From contig NC_081554.1 of NCBI RefSeq assembly GCF_963082655.1, positions 122,091,869 to 122,155,868 on the forward strand: 64,000 nucleotides of DNA. Reading direction: 5' to 3'. Source of the DNA: Stomoxys calcitrans. Lineage: Eukaryota; Arthropoda; Insecta; Diptera; Muscidae. The position numbers and the translations under genes were made by a program. The notes below the pieces were generated by a model. It did not search any database, was not told where the DNA came from, and worked only from the letters and a program-made list of their open reading frames with translations. How positions within the stretch are numbered: position 1 is the stretch's first letter; each line of letters opens with the position of its first letter. This document shows, piece by piece, positions 34,132 through 45,335 of the stretch.

Positions 34132-37066
34132 TCATTGCGCAGCGTCATATACTGCATTTAAAACATTAAAGGAGTCACTTCTCCTATGGTAAAATATCAG
34201 GACGTCATCAGAGAACAGCATCCCTTCATCATTCAAGTTGGCAAGGGCTGACGGGCGTAAATGCCTCATAGTGACCTCGGATGAAGTGTCCGGAGGATGG
34301 TCAAGAGAAGCTTGAACAATCAAGTTACTAGAAGCTCGAGAATTTTCAAAGTATCTGAGGGCGCTCCTAACCATAAACACGTCAATCCTAGGGAAATCAA
34401 CGGCCCCATATATCTGCCTGCACGGTGTACTCCTGACAGAACCATCCACCACAACGCGTCTCCTCATCCCAAGGCATGTCCTAATGATCCTCCTTTCCCA
34501 TACACGTAGTCTTTCCATCTGGTGTGACGAAATACCACACCAGGCGGAAAAGGCGTATGTAAGAATGGGCCTGATTACCTGTCGGTAAATCAGAACCCTT
34601 ACATCAGGAGGAAGACCACCCCTCATGCCGAGGAGTCTGCAGTAGCCAAAGTAAACAGACTTGGCCTTACAGAGCACGAAATCAACATGTCTACAGAAGT
34701 CGAATCGACCGTGAAAAACAACGCCCAAGTACCTCATAGAATCCTGCACACGAATAATCCGGCCACCTATACGAAGCACAGGGACATAGCGTCTGAAATT
34801 CGGATAGACAATCCGTTTGGACTTGCCGCTAAACACGACTGCCACACACTTACCAACATTGAGCCTCAGGCCCCAGTCCTTGAAATAGCCATGCAGAGAC
34901 GCAAGGTACGCATTGAGCCGTCCGGTGACCGTGCTGGCCCTTGGACCAGAACTCACCACCAATACGTCATCCGCGTAGGTCAAAAGCAAGCACCTTTCAG
35001 GAGGTGCAGGAATGTCGCAAACGAAGATGTTGTACAACACCGGTCCCAGCAGAGAGCCTTGCGGCACCCCTGCTGAAACGTGGCGCTGCACAGACATCTC
35101 CTCGCCGACTTTAACCCTATATACGCGCCCCCGAAGGAAGCTTGCTATCATCCTACATGTCCGATGATCAAAGCCAAAGGACTGGAGCTTATAAAGAAGG
35201 CCGTTGTGCCAGACCGTGTCGAACGCCTTGGAAAAATCCAAACTGATCGCAATGGAACCCCACCTCTTCTCGAAGCCCCCAACAACAAAGTCAGTGAGGG
35301 CTACAAGTGCGTGCGAGGTCCCAAGGCCAGACCGAAAGCCGAACTGGCAATCGCGCAGAATCCCCCTGTCCCCAAGTACATCCTTAATCCTGGAGAGAAG
35401 AAACGCCTCAAGTAGCTTGCCAAAAGACGAGAGTAAAGAGATAGGTCGATAACCCGTGGCAGAGAGTGGATCGGCGCCGGGTTTCCTAATCGGGACCACC
35501 ATGGCCTTCTTCCAAGCTCCCGGGAAGTAGCCAAGATTCAGACAATGATTGAAGAGGACAGCGAGAAAGGTATGAACCAATTCATCTGTCCTCTTCAATA
35601 CAATGTCCGGAACTCCGTCAATTCCACTAGATCTTTTCGAAGGTCTGGTGGCCAACATCTCGCGCACCTGGACCGAAGAGACAAAGCCCCCCCCTACTCC
35701 ACTCCGACCTATCTGAAATCGTAGAACCATCAGCCATAAATACCCTAGAAAAAGTCACCAGCGGCGTCCCATCATCCACATCAGCCACAGCACGATCCAC
35801 CATGGATCTGAGTGAGGTGTCAACCGAGTCCATCGCATCCTGCACACCATCCAGGGTCTCAGCGAGACATTCCGCCTTACCCCTATCATCAAAGATGATC
35901 GATCCATTCGACGAACGAATCCCCTCTATGCGCTCCCTAGCGGCAAGACCTGCAGCGGACTTCACCTTTCCGTACGTCCAGGAGTTGACCCGTATCCGCT
36001 CCAATCGTTCCTTCATACGGTCCTTCCCGTAGTTGTATATGGCACCCTCAATAATCCTGCCCAGGTTTCGGATATCCGCACGGAGAATGAGATGGCGTCC
36101 GGGATCCCCAGACCTATGCAACACTCTACGCAGACGTTTACGCTCCTGGATAAATCGTAATATATGCGACGGCAACGGGCCAAGGGAAGCGGACCGGGGG
36201 GTAACCCTCGGTGTGGAGCCCGCAATAGACTCGCCAAAAGCAGAGGAAAGGTCTTCTATGCAAACATCAATCATCTCGCGGGTCACATTCGAGTCAGTCG
36301 GAAGAGAAATGGCCGGTAGACGATCTCCTAAAAGTCGCCTGAAGCGGCGGACATTCATCTTTGGGAAATTGAAAAAAGTCGTGGGCTCACGCGGTTGCAG
36401 ATCAATCAAGGCAAGGGGAAAACGGACCGCCCTATGGTCCGATTCAAAGTCATGTGTCATCAGAGGAGTTCCATCCCTCGGAGGTATGCCGGGGGTCCAA
36501 AGAAATAAATCAATGTGCGACCCACCCGAGCCATTCGGTCTGGTCGGTTCGTCGGTGGGACCCGTGTCAAATTCCGGAGAATCGATAAGGAATCTATGAA
36601 GTAAACGACCCCTAGAGTCTGCCCCGGCCCCTCCCCAGGCGGGATGCTTAGCATTCAAATCGCAACCTATCAAAACTTCATCAGTACCAGCCAAGGCGAC
36701 CAAGGAATCCAAATCACCAATTCTAAGCTCAAACTGCGGGCGCAAGTACATCGACACAAAAACCACCGACGAACCATCCGACCTCCAAACTCTGCTGGCA
36801 CAAGACTCAATCAGGCCAGTACCAATCACAACCTGTTCAGACCTAAAGGTCTCCCTTACTAAAACCGCCGTGCCACCACCAGCACCTGCCTCCCTGTTCT
36901 GCCTATAAACCACATAACCATCCATGGAGAATCTATGCCTGTTAGAGAATCGATGTTCAGCGATCAGTAAAATATCCGGGCAATGCTCATCTATAAATAA
37001 ACGAAGGAAGTGTCTCTTGCTCAACGAAACAAGTGAATTCACATTAATAAAAATGGCGTTCAACAT
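34132..37066 (-). CDS. ORF2 of element E2, endonuclease-reverse transcriptase with the same frame change as E1
   Basis: ATG 37066 starts the endonuclease part, which runs in one frame to 35627. The reverse transcriptase part is open from 35730 to 34132 in the neighbouring frame. The switch lies at an 8-C run (plus strand 35687-35694), the exact equivalent of the 8-G run in E1. All motifs seen in E1 are present, including LDFSKAFDTVW and LLTYADDVLV. Scattered residues differ (KDVLGDRGILRD here, KNVLEDRRILRD in E1), so the copies have diverged slightly while the frame change is shared. The overlap with ORF1 is a single base. Confidence 0.88.
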
Positions 37067-38994
37067 TAGAAACCCTGTATATGCATAAGAAGGCCCAACA
37101 ACGCACTGGGGCCGTTCCCTTCTCTCTCCAGCCTGTCAAACTCAGGACCAAACTCCCTGATACTGGCCATCACCGACATCAGATCCCTTCCAAAGTAGTC
37201 CCGACAGGACTCAGCAATAGTCCTGCCGCGGCGGTGAATATCCTCCATACCAGGACGCGGGACCCCCAAGGGGTCAGGCAAGTATCGGTCGCGAGCCGAA
37301 AAATCCTCGAAGTGAGCAGCGCGCTGGGGGGCGCGGGATTGTGGAGCGCCGAGGTGTGACCGAGCAGCCGAAGCATAGGATACGCCTGAGTTCAAATTAC
37401 TCAACCGAGTAGTTCGGGCCCTGGCTTTATCCTGAGCCACCTGCTTCCTTTCGGTCACTTTCCTCAGAAGAGCCTGGCGACTTGGGCAGGTGCGTGAGCT
37501 GGCCGCATGACCAGCCACGTCACAGTTCGCACACCGCAGTTGGCTATCGCCAGCTTCGGTAGACTGCTGTCCTTCGTCGGCCTCCTGCCCCTTAGGCGGT
37601 ACCCCACAATTACCGGGGCCGTGTGAACCAGCGCATTTGACGCAGCGGTACCTCATGGTACAATTCGCAGACACATGGGAAAATCTCTGGCAGTTGAAGC
37701 ATTGTGTTATGTCACGGCCCTTACTCTTACGCAAAACTACCTTGCAGTGGAGCATCAAGTCAACCTTGTACAGCCTCTCAACATCCGTGTCCCTACCAAG
37801 GCGGACAACCCACTTGTCCGGTGACACATTGGTCGCATCCAAAAATACGACCTTAAATTCAAGCGAGGAGAAGAAATCCCGCACCTCATCCTTCGTGAAC
37901 TCCCTGGACAGCCCAACAATCAAAATAGAGTAAGGCAACAGTTCCCTAGGGGTGTGCGTATGTGCCTCATACCCACGTTCCTTGAGCAGCCCCTTGATCC
38001 TCTCAAAATTCTCAAGCCCTCTAACTCTTATAGAAATCGATGACTTACCTGCCAACTTAATGACGAATTCTTCCTTCTTCAAATGGCGCAACAAAATCGT
38101 CGTTGCCTCTCTAACACCTACATTATAGAGGGTTATCGCCGGAAGGAGTCTCCCAGAGACGCCCTTAGCCATAGTCGTATCACTAGAACCAACAGGTGCC
38201 GGAGCCCTTGGAACGGCACCGGTGTTAACTCCTCCAGAGCCAAATGATGTCTTCGTTGCCTTGGGAACAGGCGATTTATCAGTCGTCGTCACTGTAGTCA
38301 TGTTAGTTGGTGCTGCCAGTGCACCAGCAGAAGATGTAGATGCCTTCGTCGCCTTGGGAGGGGGCGGCTTCTCAGTTGCTGTTCCCGGAACTGCGTCAGT
38401 TGAAGATGCTAGCCCACTAGCATATGATGAAGATGCCCTAGGCAGCGGGCCATCTTTTATTGCCTTGCCAGCGTCGGCCAAGACCACTGTCTCCTCTTCA
38501 TCCATCGCCATACCTGAGTTTTCGGCTACCCAGGCAGGATTATCTTCTTCATTATGCCCTTCAGCAAGAGAATTTCGCAGCAAAGAGATTTCGTCGGACA
38601 ATCTCTGGACCGTATTGATGAGTGTATTTATCTGCTGGCGATACTCATCCATCTTAGTCTGAGCCAGGCGGAGCTCATCAGCCATTCTCTCATTGTCCAG
38701 CTTCAGTTTAAAGTCAGCATATGCGCCATCGGAATCGTTGCTTCCGTCACTTTTACGCTTCTTTCTCTTTTTTTTGTTCTTCTTAGGGATTGGGTTTGCC
38801 CCTGACACGGAATTGGAGTCGGAGGCCACAGTCATATCGGCTCTCTCAGCCGCTTTCTTGTCAGCTGATAACGCAGCTGGATCCAAATCACGTTGCATAT
38901 CAGCAACAACGTTCAAAGAATTCGGTAATTCAAAAGTTCTTAAGGTGCCTTCACTTTTAGTGATAGCAAGATCTGCTTCATTTCCATGAACCAT
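37066..38994 (-). CDS. ORF1 (gag-like RNA-binding protein) of element E2
   Basis: ATG 38994 gives a 642-aa protein almost identical to ORF1 of E1. Differences include NSLNVV for NSLDVV, AALSADKKAAER for AAFSADKKVAER, and FKLKLD for FKLRLD. The coiled-coil segment, the THTPRELLPYS fold and the three CCHC knuckles are intact. Confidence 0.9.
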   Translation of the reverse strand: MVHGNEADLAITKSEGTLRTFELPNSLNVVADMQRDLDPAALSADKKAAERADMTVASDSNSVSGANPIPKKNKKKRKKRKSDGSNDSDGAYADFKLKLDNERMADELRLAQTKMDEYRQQINTLINTVQRLSDEISLLRNSLAEGHNEEDNPAWVAENSGMAMDEEETVVLADAGKAIKDGPLPRASSSYASGLASSTDAVPGTATEKPPPPKATKASTSSAGALAAPTNMTTVTTTDKSPVPKATKTSFGSGGVNTGAVPRAPAPVGSSDTTMAKGVSGRLLPAITLYNVGVREATTILLRHLKKEEFVIKLAGKSSISIRVRGLENFERIKGLLKERGYEAHTHTPRELLPYSILIVGLSREFTKDEVRDFFSSLEFKVVFLDATNVSPDKWVVRLGRDTDVERLYKVDLMLHCKVVLRKSKGRDITQCFNCQRFSHVSANCTMRYRCVKCAGSHGPGNCGVPPKGQEADEGQQSTEAGDSQLRCANCDVAGHAASSRTCPSRQALLRKVTERKQVAQDKARARTTRLSNLNSGVSYASAARSHLGAPQSRAPQRAAHFEDFSARDRYLPDPLGVPRPGMEDIHRRGRTIAESCRDYFGRDLMSVMASIREFGPEFDRLEREGNGPSALLGLLMHIQGF

Positions 38995-39424
38995 TTTATC
39001 AGGTTGCAAGAATATTTCACTTCTCGGCCCAGATGCGGGTCGAAATGCAGGAACACGGGCTACTGCAACGGCTTCCTCACGTCCACCGTTGCATTCGCCG
39101 CGAATATTCAACAAAAACTCGTTAATCTCCACTACAGCGCCTCCTATGCACTTCACAAAATTACAGGTAAAGTAATAAGTAATTCGCGCAGCACTGCTGC
39201 CTTCTCTCGCTTCTCAAAAAAGCAAGGTACTCCAAACAAAAAGTCTTAGGTTTTGCCAACCCTGGTGACTACTCTCGCTTCTCACAATTGCACTTAATCA
39301 AATTAAATGCCCACTGGCTCAGGTTAAAATCTGTCATCAAACACTGAGATTAAAATTCGTTATCAAACACTTGAACACTCCGAAACTGGTCTGCACTGCA
39401 CAAGAGCTAAACACTGAATCGATC

Positions 39425-39439
39425 CTAATACTTACCATG
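39425..39439 (-). repeat. 15-bp target duplication of element E2, distal copy, fused to D1
   Basis: CTAATACTTACCATG. In an uninserted unit the next bases would be CTGCGATACC and the H4 TATA; here the TTTATTT tail of D1 follows at once. D1 therefore also ends 21 nt downstream of where the first T of the H4 TATA would be. Confidence 0.9.
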
Positions 39440-39936
39440 ATTTATTTATTTATTTATTTATTTACCATATTTTTCATTTAACAATTTTTGCCTTATAAGC
39501 TACGATCTTATGTCTTATTTTCTTTAGCATATATATATATATATTTCTATAAAGTTCTTACATTCTAATTATATACTAATGTTTTTGGTAGGCCAGCCAA
39601 ACCCATTATCCTTATTTCATTCTAGTTCCACTTTAAAAGCCCGTGGAGTCTCTTATCATATTTGCCCTAGTAAAAAGGTAAAGAAAAACTCTAGGATCTA
39701 ACTCTCAAATGTTTTTTTTTTATATTTCCTACTTAAAACTAATAAAACGTATTTACATAACAAAAACTAAAAAGGAAATCATAATAAAACAAAAATTCAA
39801 AAAGGTATTTACATAATATTTACAGGTTCATAAACTTAAATTAACAATCCATTCTTGAAAGCAAAATTATTAAGGTATTTACAAAAAGGTCATAAAATTA
39901 TTCTCTCCAAATTCTATTTCCCCCATAGGGGATCTC

Positions 39937-42867
39937 TCATTGCGAAGTACGATAAACAAGATCGTCAAAACCGTATGTTCGGAACCGTCTATGATAAAAC
40001 AGCAGCCGACCATTCTCATCGTAAAGTTTCCCATTCTCGGACATGTTTAACAAGGAGGCCGGGGGTAAGTATGCCCCTTGTCGAATGTATCGGTCAAAAG
40101 TCTCATCAGAGACAGCGCAGCCCCTTACCATCTCATTTGGATGGCTGGAGCATTTCGAGAGTTGATCAAGGGCAGTCCGTGTCATAAATACATCGATCCG
40201 GCCCAAAGCGCTCAATTCATATATCCTCCTACAGCTAGGCCTGATCCAGTGCCCTTCCTCATCCATCCTGCATCTGAGATCCAGACAATATCTAAGGATC
40301 CTTCTCTCCAACATCCGAATCCTCTCCATCTGATGAGATGATATGGAGAACCATATCGGGAATCCGTATGACATCGACGGACGCACAATCTGTCTATATA
40401 TGGCCAGTTTAACCCTCCGGCTCAGGCCTCCCCTTCCCGCGAGGGCACTGTACAATGCCTGGAAAGCCATCCTACCCTTCGCCATGACATGGTCCACATG
40501 ACGCGTATAGGTCATGTCCTCTTGAAATACAATGCCCAGGTACTTCAGGACCCTTGCATTAGCAATCACCTCCCCTCCGATGGTCACCCTAGGTATATAT
40601 CCCCTAGCGTTCTTGAATATCCGCTTCTTGATGCCCTTGAACATAATCGTTCTGCACTTCTCCACGTTGAGCGAGAGTCTCCATCTGTCGAAATAAATCC
40701 TGAGGGTCTCCAGGTACCTGGTCAAATTCCTCTCAGCTATCCTCGCGCTGGCATGAGTGGACGCCACCATTATGTCGTCCGCATATATTAGCAGAAGTTC
40801 CCCTCCCTGTGGGAGAGGAATATCTGCTAAGTATATGTTGTACAGTACAGGGCCCAGCACCGAGCCCTGTGGTACCCCCGCCATCACGGCCCTCGTATCA
40901 GACCTAACGGTCCCTAAGGCCACAGCAAATGATCTGCCTCTGAGGTACTCCCCCACCAAGGCAACAACATACCGATCGAAACCGAATGTCCTCATCTTCT
41001 CTACAATACCCATCTGCCACACGGTATCGAAGGCCTTCTGGAAATCCAAGCTGACGGCTATGGTAGCACAGCGGTCGTTCAACCTTCTTGTCACCCTGTC
41101 CGTCAGGGTCATCAGTGCATGTACCGTCGAGGTCTGCCTTCTAAAACCAAATTGGCAATCGCCAAGAACAGCCTCCGTATCGAGATGTTCGTTCAGCCTC
41201 TCCAGAATCACTATCTCAAACAGCTTCCCCACGTTCGATAGAAGCGAGATTGGCCTATATCCACCTGGGTCAGTGGGATCCTTGCCCGGTTTAGGTACTG
41301 CGACAACCTTGGACACCTTCCACTCCTTAGGGAAATATCCAACATTCAATGAGTGGTTGAATATTAGGGTCAGGGCAGACCATGCCCCTCTGCCAGCCCT
41401 CTTCAGAACAAAATTCGGGATTCCGTCTTCTCCACAACTCTTTTTGTTATTTAGCCTCTTGAGATAGGCTCTTATTTCCTCCACTTTGACCAGCCGTAAC
41501 GGTACTGCGGTCGATCCCGGGATCACTGTCCCATCTGCAAAATAGTCTGTGCCAAAATCCACCATAGGTGCCAAGGGCTCTTCATCGTCATCAGGGGCGT
41601 ATCCGGCTACAGCAGTCCCCTGTATTCTCGCAAATTCACTAGCTAGTATCTCGGCCTTTTCTCGATCGGCCACAGCTCTCCTGCCACCCGAGTCCACCAA
41701 GTCATCGATTCCCCTTCTCCTTAGGGCACCACTCAGCCCCTTCACCTTTCTGTACATGTCCTTGTCTGCGGAGATGGCCTGCAGCCTTCGAAGGTAATAC
41801 TCCTCTTCAAACCTTGCTATCCGCTCGCCAATCAGTTTATTCATCCTCTTGATAATAGCCTTCGCAGTGGTGTAGCCCTGCGGGTCAAGAGTCCTATGTA
41901 CTCTCCTCCTGAGCGTCTTCTTTTGGCGGATCAAATCCAAAATGTCGGGCGGCAGTTCCGGCAACCCATCTCTCTTTGGCGTAACCTTCCTAATGGTCTC
42001 TACCATGGTCTGATTAATAGCAGATGAAAGCTTTCCAACTGCCTCATCTATCTCAGCCGGCAACACATTGCGATCCCTAGGGAGCAATTCCGATCCAAGC
42101 CTCTCGGCCAGTTTCCGATTGAAGGCCCTGACATCCATCCTATTGAAATCATAGACCTCCACCCTCTCTCCAGCCCGCAACCCAATAGTTGTGGCCTCTA
42201 ACACCACCGCCTTATGATCGGATTCAAAATCCACGATCCTCAGTCCACCCCTCCTCATGGCACCCTCTGTAGGTCGAATACCCACAGTAGTCAGAATCAT
42301 GTCTATATACGACCCTGTCCCCATCGCACACCTTGTCGGCCCAACCGTAGGTCTAACCAGCAAAGACGGGCACGACAGCAGCCACTCGTAGAGCGCCCTC
42401 CCCCTTGTGTTCATCTGGACCCCACCCCATGAGCCATGCTTGGCATTAAGATCTGCGCCTATGACCGCCTCATCAGTCCCAATGACTGCCTCGACCGCAT
42501 CGAGGCTTCCCACTCCCAGCGCCTCAGTCGGCCGTAAGTACAACGACATGGCAACGACGCTCCTGCCCCCGGTCCCTTTGATCCTGACTACTGTAGCCTC
42601 GACGTTTCCGAAATCCGACGCAAGCCTCTCCCCACTCAACCTGTCCGTCAAGCATATCGCCGTACCACCACCGGCGCTGCCCCCTCTCCGATCCTGCCTA
42701 AAGACCGTATAGCCCTGCAGACCATATGTGTGCCTAGCTGATAACTTCGTCTCGGCTATCAGTAGTACATCAGGTCTGTGCTCCCTCACAAACAGCTCCA
42801 AGTAGTGTCTCTTCTGGCGAGACACTAAGGAATTCACATTCAAGAAAATACACTTCAAACTAGTCAT
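39937..42867 (-). CDS. ORF2 of D1, endonuclease-reverse transcriptase
   Basis: The 976-aa ORF is intact. APE-like endonuclease residues are visible: Asn10/Asn12 in FLNVNS, Glu39 in LLIAET, Asp139/Asn141 in GADLNAKHGSWGG, Asp189 in SYIDMIL and Asp217-His218 in ESDHKA. A linker of about 250 residues leads to the reverse transcriptase: CGEDGIPNFVLKRA (about 478-491), YRPISLLS, Asp608 in LDFQKAFDTVW, GVPQGSVLGPVLYN and YADD at 695-698. It would nick the histone start site and prime on it. It differs from the other three D copies at one residue (EEIRAYLK, others EEIGAYLK). The start overlaps the ORF1 stop by 8 nt (ATGACTAG). Confidence 0.95.
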   Translation of the reverse strand: MTSLKCIFLNVNSLVSRQKRHYLELFVREHRPDVLLIAETKLSARHTYGLQGYTVFRQDRRGGSAGGGTAICLTDRLSGERLASDFGNVEATVVRIKGTGGRSVVAMSLYLRPTEALGVGSLDAVEAVIGTDEAVIGADLNAKHGSWGGVQMNTRGRALYEWLLSCPSLLVRPTVGPTRCAMGTGSYIDMILTTVGIRPTEGAMRRGGLRIVDFESDHKAVVLEATTIGLRAGERVEVYDFNRMDVRAFNRKLAERLGSELLPRDRNVLPAEIDEAVGKLSSAINQTMVETIRKVTPKRDGLPELPPDILDLIRQKKTLRRRVHRTLDPQGYTTAKAIIKRMNKLIGERIARFEEEYYLRRLQAISADKDMYRKVKGLSGALRRRGIDDLVDSGGRRAVADREKAEILASEFARIQGTAVAGYAPDDDEEPLAPMVDFGTDYFADGTVIPGSTAVPLRLVKVEEIRAYLKRLNNKKSCGEDGIPNFVLKRAGRGAWSALTLIFNHSLNVGYFPKEWKVSKVVAVPKPGKDPTDPGGYRPISLLSNVGKLFEIVILERLNEHLDTEAVLGDCQFGFRRQTSTVHALMTLTDRVTRRLNDRCATIAVSLDFQKAFDTVWQMGIVEKMRTFGFDRYVVALVGEYLRGRSFAVALGTVRSDTRAVMAGVPQGSVLGPVLYNIYLADIPLPQGGELLLIYADDIMVASTHASARIAERNLTRYLETLRIYFDRWRLSLNVEKCRTIMFKGIKKRIFKNARGYIPRVTIGGEVIANARVLKYLGIVFQEDMTYTRHVDHVMAKGRMAFQALYSALAGRGGLSRRVKLAIYRQIVRPSMSYGFPIWFSISSHQMERIRMLERRILRYCLDLRCRMDEEGHWIRPSCRRIYELSALGRIDVFMTRTALDQLSKCSSHPNEMVRGCAVSDETFDRYIRQGAYLPPASLLNMSENGKLYDENGRLLFYHRRFRTYGFDDLVYRTSQ

Positions 42868-44719
42868 AGAGTCTCAGGCTAAGAAGCAGACCGAAAACGC
42901 CCTGCAATCTCTCATCATCATTCGTATATCGCCTGTATGTGTCGACAAACCCATTCACCTTCCTCATGCACGTGACAAAGTCCTTTCCTATGAGCCTCTT
43001 CAGCTCCCCATCAAACCAGCCCATCGCGGCTCCTACCTGCCCAGACGCTTCCCTAGACACCGGTACCGCATCCACCCTAGTCCGTAAACCGGCCGACTCA
43101 GCCATCCCTACAGCACCAGCGAAGGTCCTACCCTGCTGCACAAAACTAGGCGCCACCGCCTCTCTCCGGGGCCCCACCGCTCTATTCACATTATTCGCCC
43201 TCGCAAACGACTTCCTCTCCTCCATCTCCCTAAGGAGACTTATCCTCTTTGGACACTCCTTTGAACTGGCCACGTGGCCATCCACCCCGCAATTAACACA
43301 GTGAACCTGCCGACCTATTCTCCTCACTATCTCCCCGGTCACAGGGTCCTTCTCCAAAGTCTCCTGACAATTCTGCTCTCTATTCGGGACCTCGCATTTC
43401 CCGGCCCCATGCGACTGGCCGCACTTGACGCATCTGTACGGCATTCTACAATTAGTGGACACATGCCCGAACCTCTGGCAATTATGGCACTGAACCAGAC
43501 CCTTCCTCTTGTGGGTCTCAACCCTGACCCTGCAGTTCAACAGATACCTAAGCCTCCGAAAAGCCTTTATATCAGCACTCTTGTCCAATTGGACTACCCA
43601 TCGGTCACCCCTCAGCTTGACCACATTCCTCAGACCCAGCTCCGGCATATTCTCATTAATATACCCCTCTAAATCCTCCTTGTCAAACGTGTCCGACAAC
43701 CCCTTTATAATAACCGAAACCGGTTTTAACTCCCTCGGCGTAAAGGTGAAATGAGAGACCCCCCTTTCCTCCAAAAACTTCCTAATCACCTCATGGTCCC
43801 CATTCGTATTCAATTTAAGATTTATCAAGTTCTTATTAACAATATGGAGTGAAAAAAGATTATGTCCTAATCTCTCCTTAACATTACTTATCAATACCTT
43901 CGAATTGGAATTATATATTTTTATGACGGGTGGGCTGGCCTTACCTTTCGATCCTGTTGACGTTGTCGGTCCCTTTGTTGTTGAATTAATTTGGCCTCTC
44001 TCATGATCCATGGCTTCCTTCTCAGTATTTCTCTGCAGTTGTTGTTGTTGCTGCCCTGGCTGTTTTGGCACTGCTCCTTTGTTGGCTGGTAATGTGGCCT
44101 GCTGCCCTGCTATATCTACATTCATGTCCATATCGATTTCATGGTCGATTTCTAGGCTCCACTCTGTTGCTGTTATATGATGTGCTGTCGGCATGACATC
44201 GGCTTTTGTGATAGTTCTAGTCGGGTTGTTGACGACTTCCGTTGTTTTTGTAGTTTTGCCGAGGGGGTTGGCTGCTTCGGCATTTATATTCGTTTTTGCC
44301 ATTGTTGTCGTTTGGCAATAGTTCACATTATTTGGCGGTTGGAGATTGATGTTGGCGTCTCCACCGGCCAATTTTGATGTTAATTGATTGTTTACCATCA
44401 TAAGCTCATTTATTTTCTGGAGGGCTATCTGATGATCATTTTTTAATTGCTCTAGTTGTCTCGTGAGCTCTATTATTGCTGCATCGGCTTTCAATTTTTT
44501 GAAATCCCTGTCGCCGGAATTTCCCGATCTGTTTTTCTTTCTCTTCGTGGATTCACGACTCTGAACCACCTGGAAACCATCGGCTGTTAAAAATTCTTCT
44601 TCGGCAACATTGGCGTTGAGAGTACCATTAATGCTCGGTTTTCTATTGTTCATAGAATTGACTACTATGCGATTCTCATCGTCTGGGGTGCCAATAGCAC
44701 CACCACTGCTATCACTCAT
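42860..44719 (-). CDS. ORF1 (gag-like RNA-binding protein) of D1
   Basis: ATG 44719 (MSDSSGGAIGTPDDENR) gives 619 aa. The N-third has a basic KRKKNR cluster and a heptad segment (IIELTRQLEQLKNDHQIALQ) likely to form a coiled coil. A Gln/Thr-rich linker with a poly-Gln run follows, then a fold with SHFTFTPRELKPVSVIIKGLS, and three CCHC knuckles at about 410-490 (CHNCQRFGHVSTNC, CVKCGQSHGAGKC, CVNCGVDGHVASSKEC). The C-terminal segment ends LLLSLRLYD. Variant residues are NRKPSING and PGQQQQQLQ, as in D4. Confidence 0.93.
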   Translation of the reverse strand: MSDSSGGAIGTPDDENRIVVNSMNNRKPSINGTLNANVAEEEFLTADGFQVVQSRESTKRKKNRSGNSGDRDFKKLKADAAIIELTRQLEQLKNDHQIALQKINELMMVNNQLTSKLAGGDANINLQPPNNVNYCQTTTMAKTNINAEAANPLGKTTKTTEVVNNPTRTITKADVMPTAHHITATEWSLEIDHEIDMDMNVDIAGQQATLPANKGAVPKQPGQQQQQLQRNTEKEAMDHERGQINSTTKGPTTSTGSKGKASPPVIKIYNSNSKVLISNVKERLGHNLFSLHIVNKNLINLKLNTNGDHEVIRKFLEERGVSHFTFTPRELKPVSVIIKGLSDTFDKEDLEGYINENMPELGLRNVVKLRGDRWVVQLDKSADIKAFRRLRYLLNCRVRVETHKRKGLVQCHNCQRFGHVSTNCRMPYRCVKCGQSHGAGKCEVPNREQNCQETLEKDPVTGEIVRRIGRQVHCVNCGVDGHVASSKECPKRISLLREMEERKSFARANNVNRAVGPRREAVAPSFVQQGRTFAGAVGMAESAGLRTRVDAVPVSREASGQVGAAMGWFDGELKRLIGKDFVTCMRKVNGFVDTYRRYTNDDERLQGVFGLLLSLRLYD

Positions 44720-44839
44720 GATGCACTTCAAGACTTCGTAATACTACGAAAGTTAACTTCTTTTGCACTTCGTATAAGTTCACTTCTAACACTTGATGTT
44801 TACACTTCGAGCGCTGCTCGGCTTCTCCTTGTCAATCCT

Positions 44840-44849
44840 TGTGTGTTTG
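44840..44849 (-). repeat. CAAACACACA target repeat between D1 and D2
   Basis: The 10-bp H2B start-site sequence (minus strand) lies between the 3' tail of D2 and the 5' leader of D1, with no other histone sequence. It shows that the two elements used the same target in succession. Confidence 0.88.
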
Positions 44850-45335
44850 ATTTTATTTATTTACCATATTTTTCATTTAACAATTTTTGCCTTATAAGCT
44901 ACGATCTTATGTCTTATTTTCTTTAGCATATATATATATATATTTCTATAAAGTTCTTACATTCTAATTATATACTAATGTTTTTGGTAGGCCAGCCAAA
45001 CCCATTATCCTTATTTCATTCTAGTTCCACTTTAAAAGCCCGTGGAGTCTCTTATCATATTTGCCCTAGTAAAAAGGTAAAGAAAAACTCTAGGATCTAA
45101 CTCTCAAATGTTTTTTTTTTATATTTCCTACTTAAAACTAATAAAACGTATTTACATAACAAAAACTAAAAAGGAAATCATAATAAAACAAAAATTCAAA
45201 AAGGTATTTACATAATATTTACAGGTTCATAAACTTAAATTAACAATCCATTCTTGAAAGCAAAATTATTAAGGTATTTACAAAAAGGTCATAAAATTAT
45301 TCTCTCCAAATTCTATTTCCCCCATAGGGGATCTC

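Larger units (their letters stand above)
33714..39424 (-). mobile_element. Non-LTR retrotransposon, family E, copy E2, in the H4 leader
   Basis: Inverted near-identical copy of E1, in H4 sense, with its own 15-bp duplication, so it entered independently. The 3' tail next to H4 is A-rich (read as TTTGTTTTGTTTTTGC on the plus strand). The 5' end differs slightly from E1: GATCGATTCAGTG against GATCAATATTCAGTG. Both ORFs correspond to E1, including the ORF2 8-G run. Directly upstream of its 5' duplication lies the 3' end of D1 rather than the H4 promoter. Confidence 0.94.
39440..44839 (-). mobile_element. Non-LTR retrotransposon, family D, copy D1
   Basis: A 5.4-kb complete element whose 3' tail of (TAAA)n repeats joins the H4 start-site sequence CATGGTAAG. 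Its core 5' end (GCCGAGCAGCGCTCG on the minus strand, ending at 44822) is preceded by a short leader AAGGATTGACAAGGAGAA and then by the CAAACACACA target repeat that separates it from D2. Both ORFs are open. Upstream is D2, and beyond that the H2B promoter. D1 therefore carries an H4-type 3' flank but lies downstream of an H2B promoter, which points to recombination between D copies. Confidence 0.94.

Noticed and set aside
39420..39560. TTTATTT and ATATAT repeats as independent microsatellites
   Set aside because: They are the (TAAA)n tail and 3' UTR of family D and recur at every D 3' end.
40757..41467. A 236-codon open frame antisense to D ORF2, present in all four D copies
   Set aside because: It lies exactly opposite the reverse transcriptase region, and identity between copies is that of ORF2. 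No independent start context or domain.
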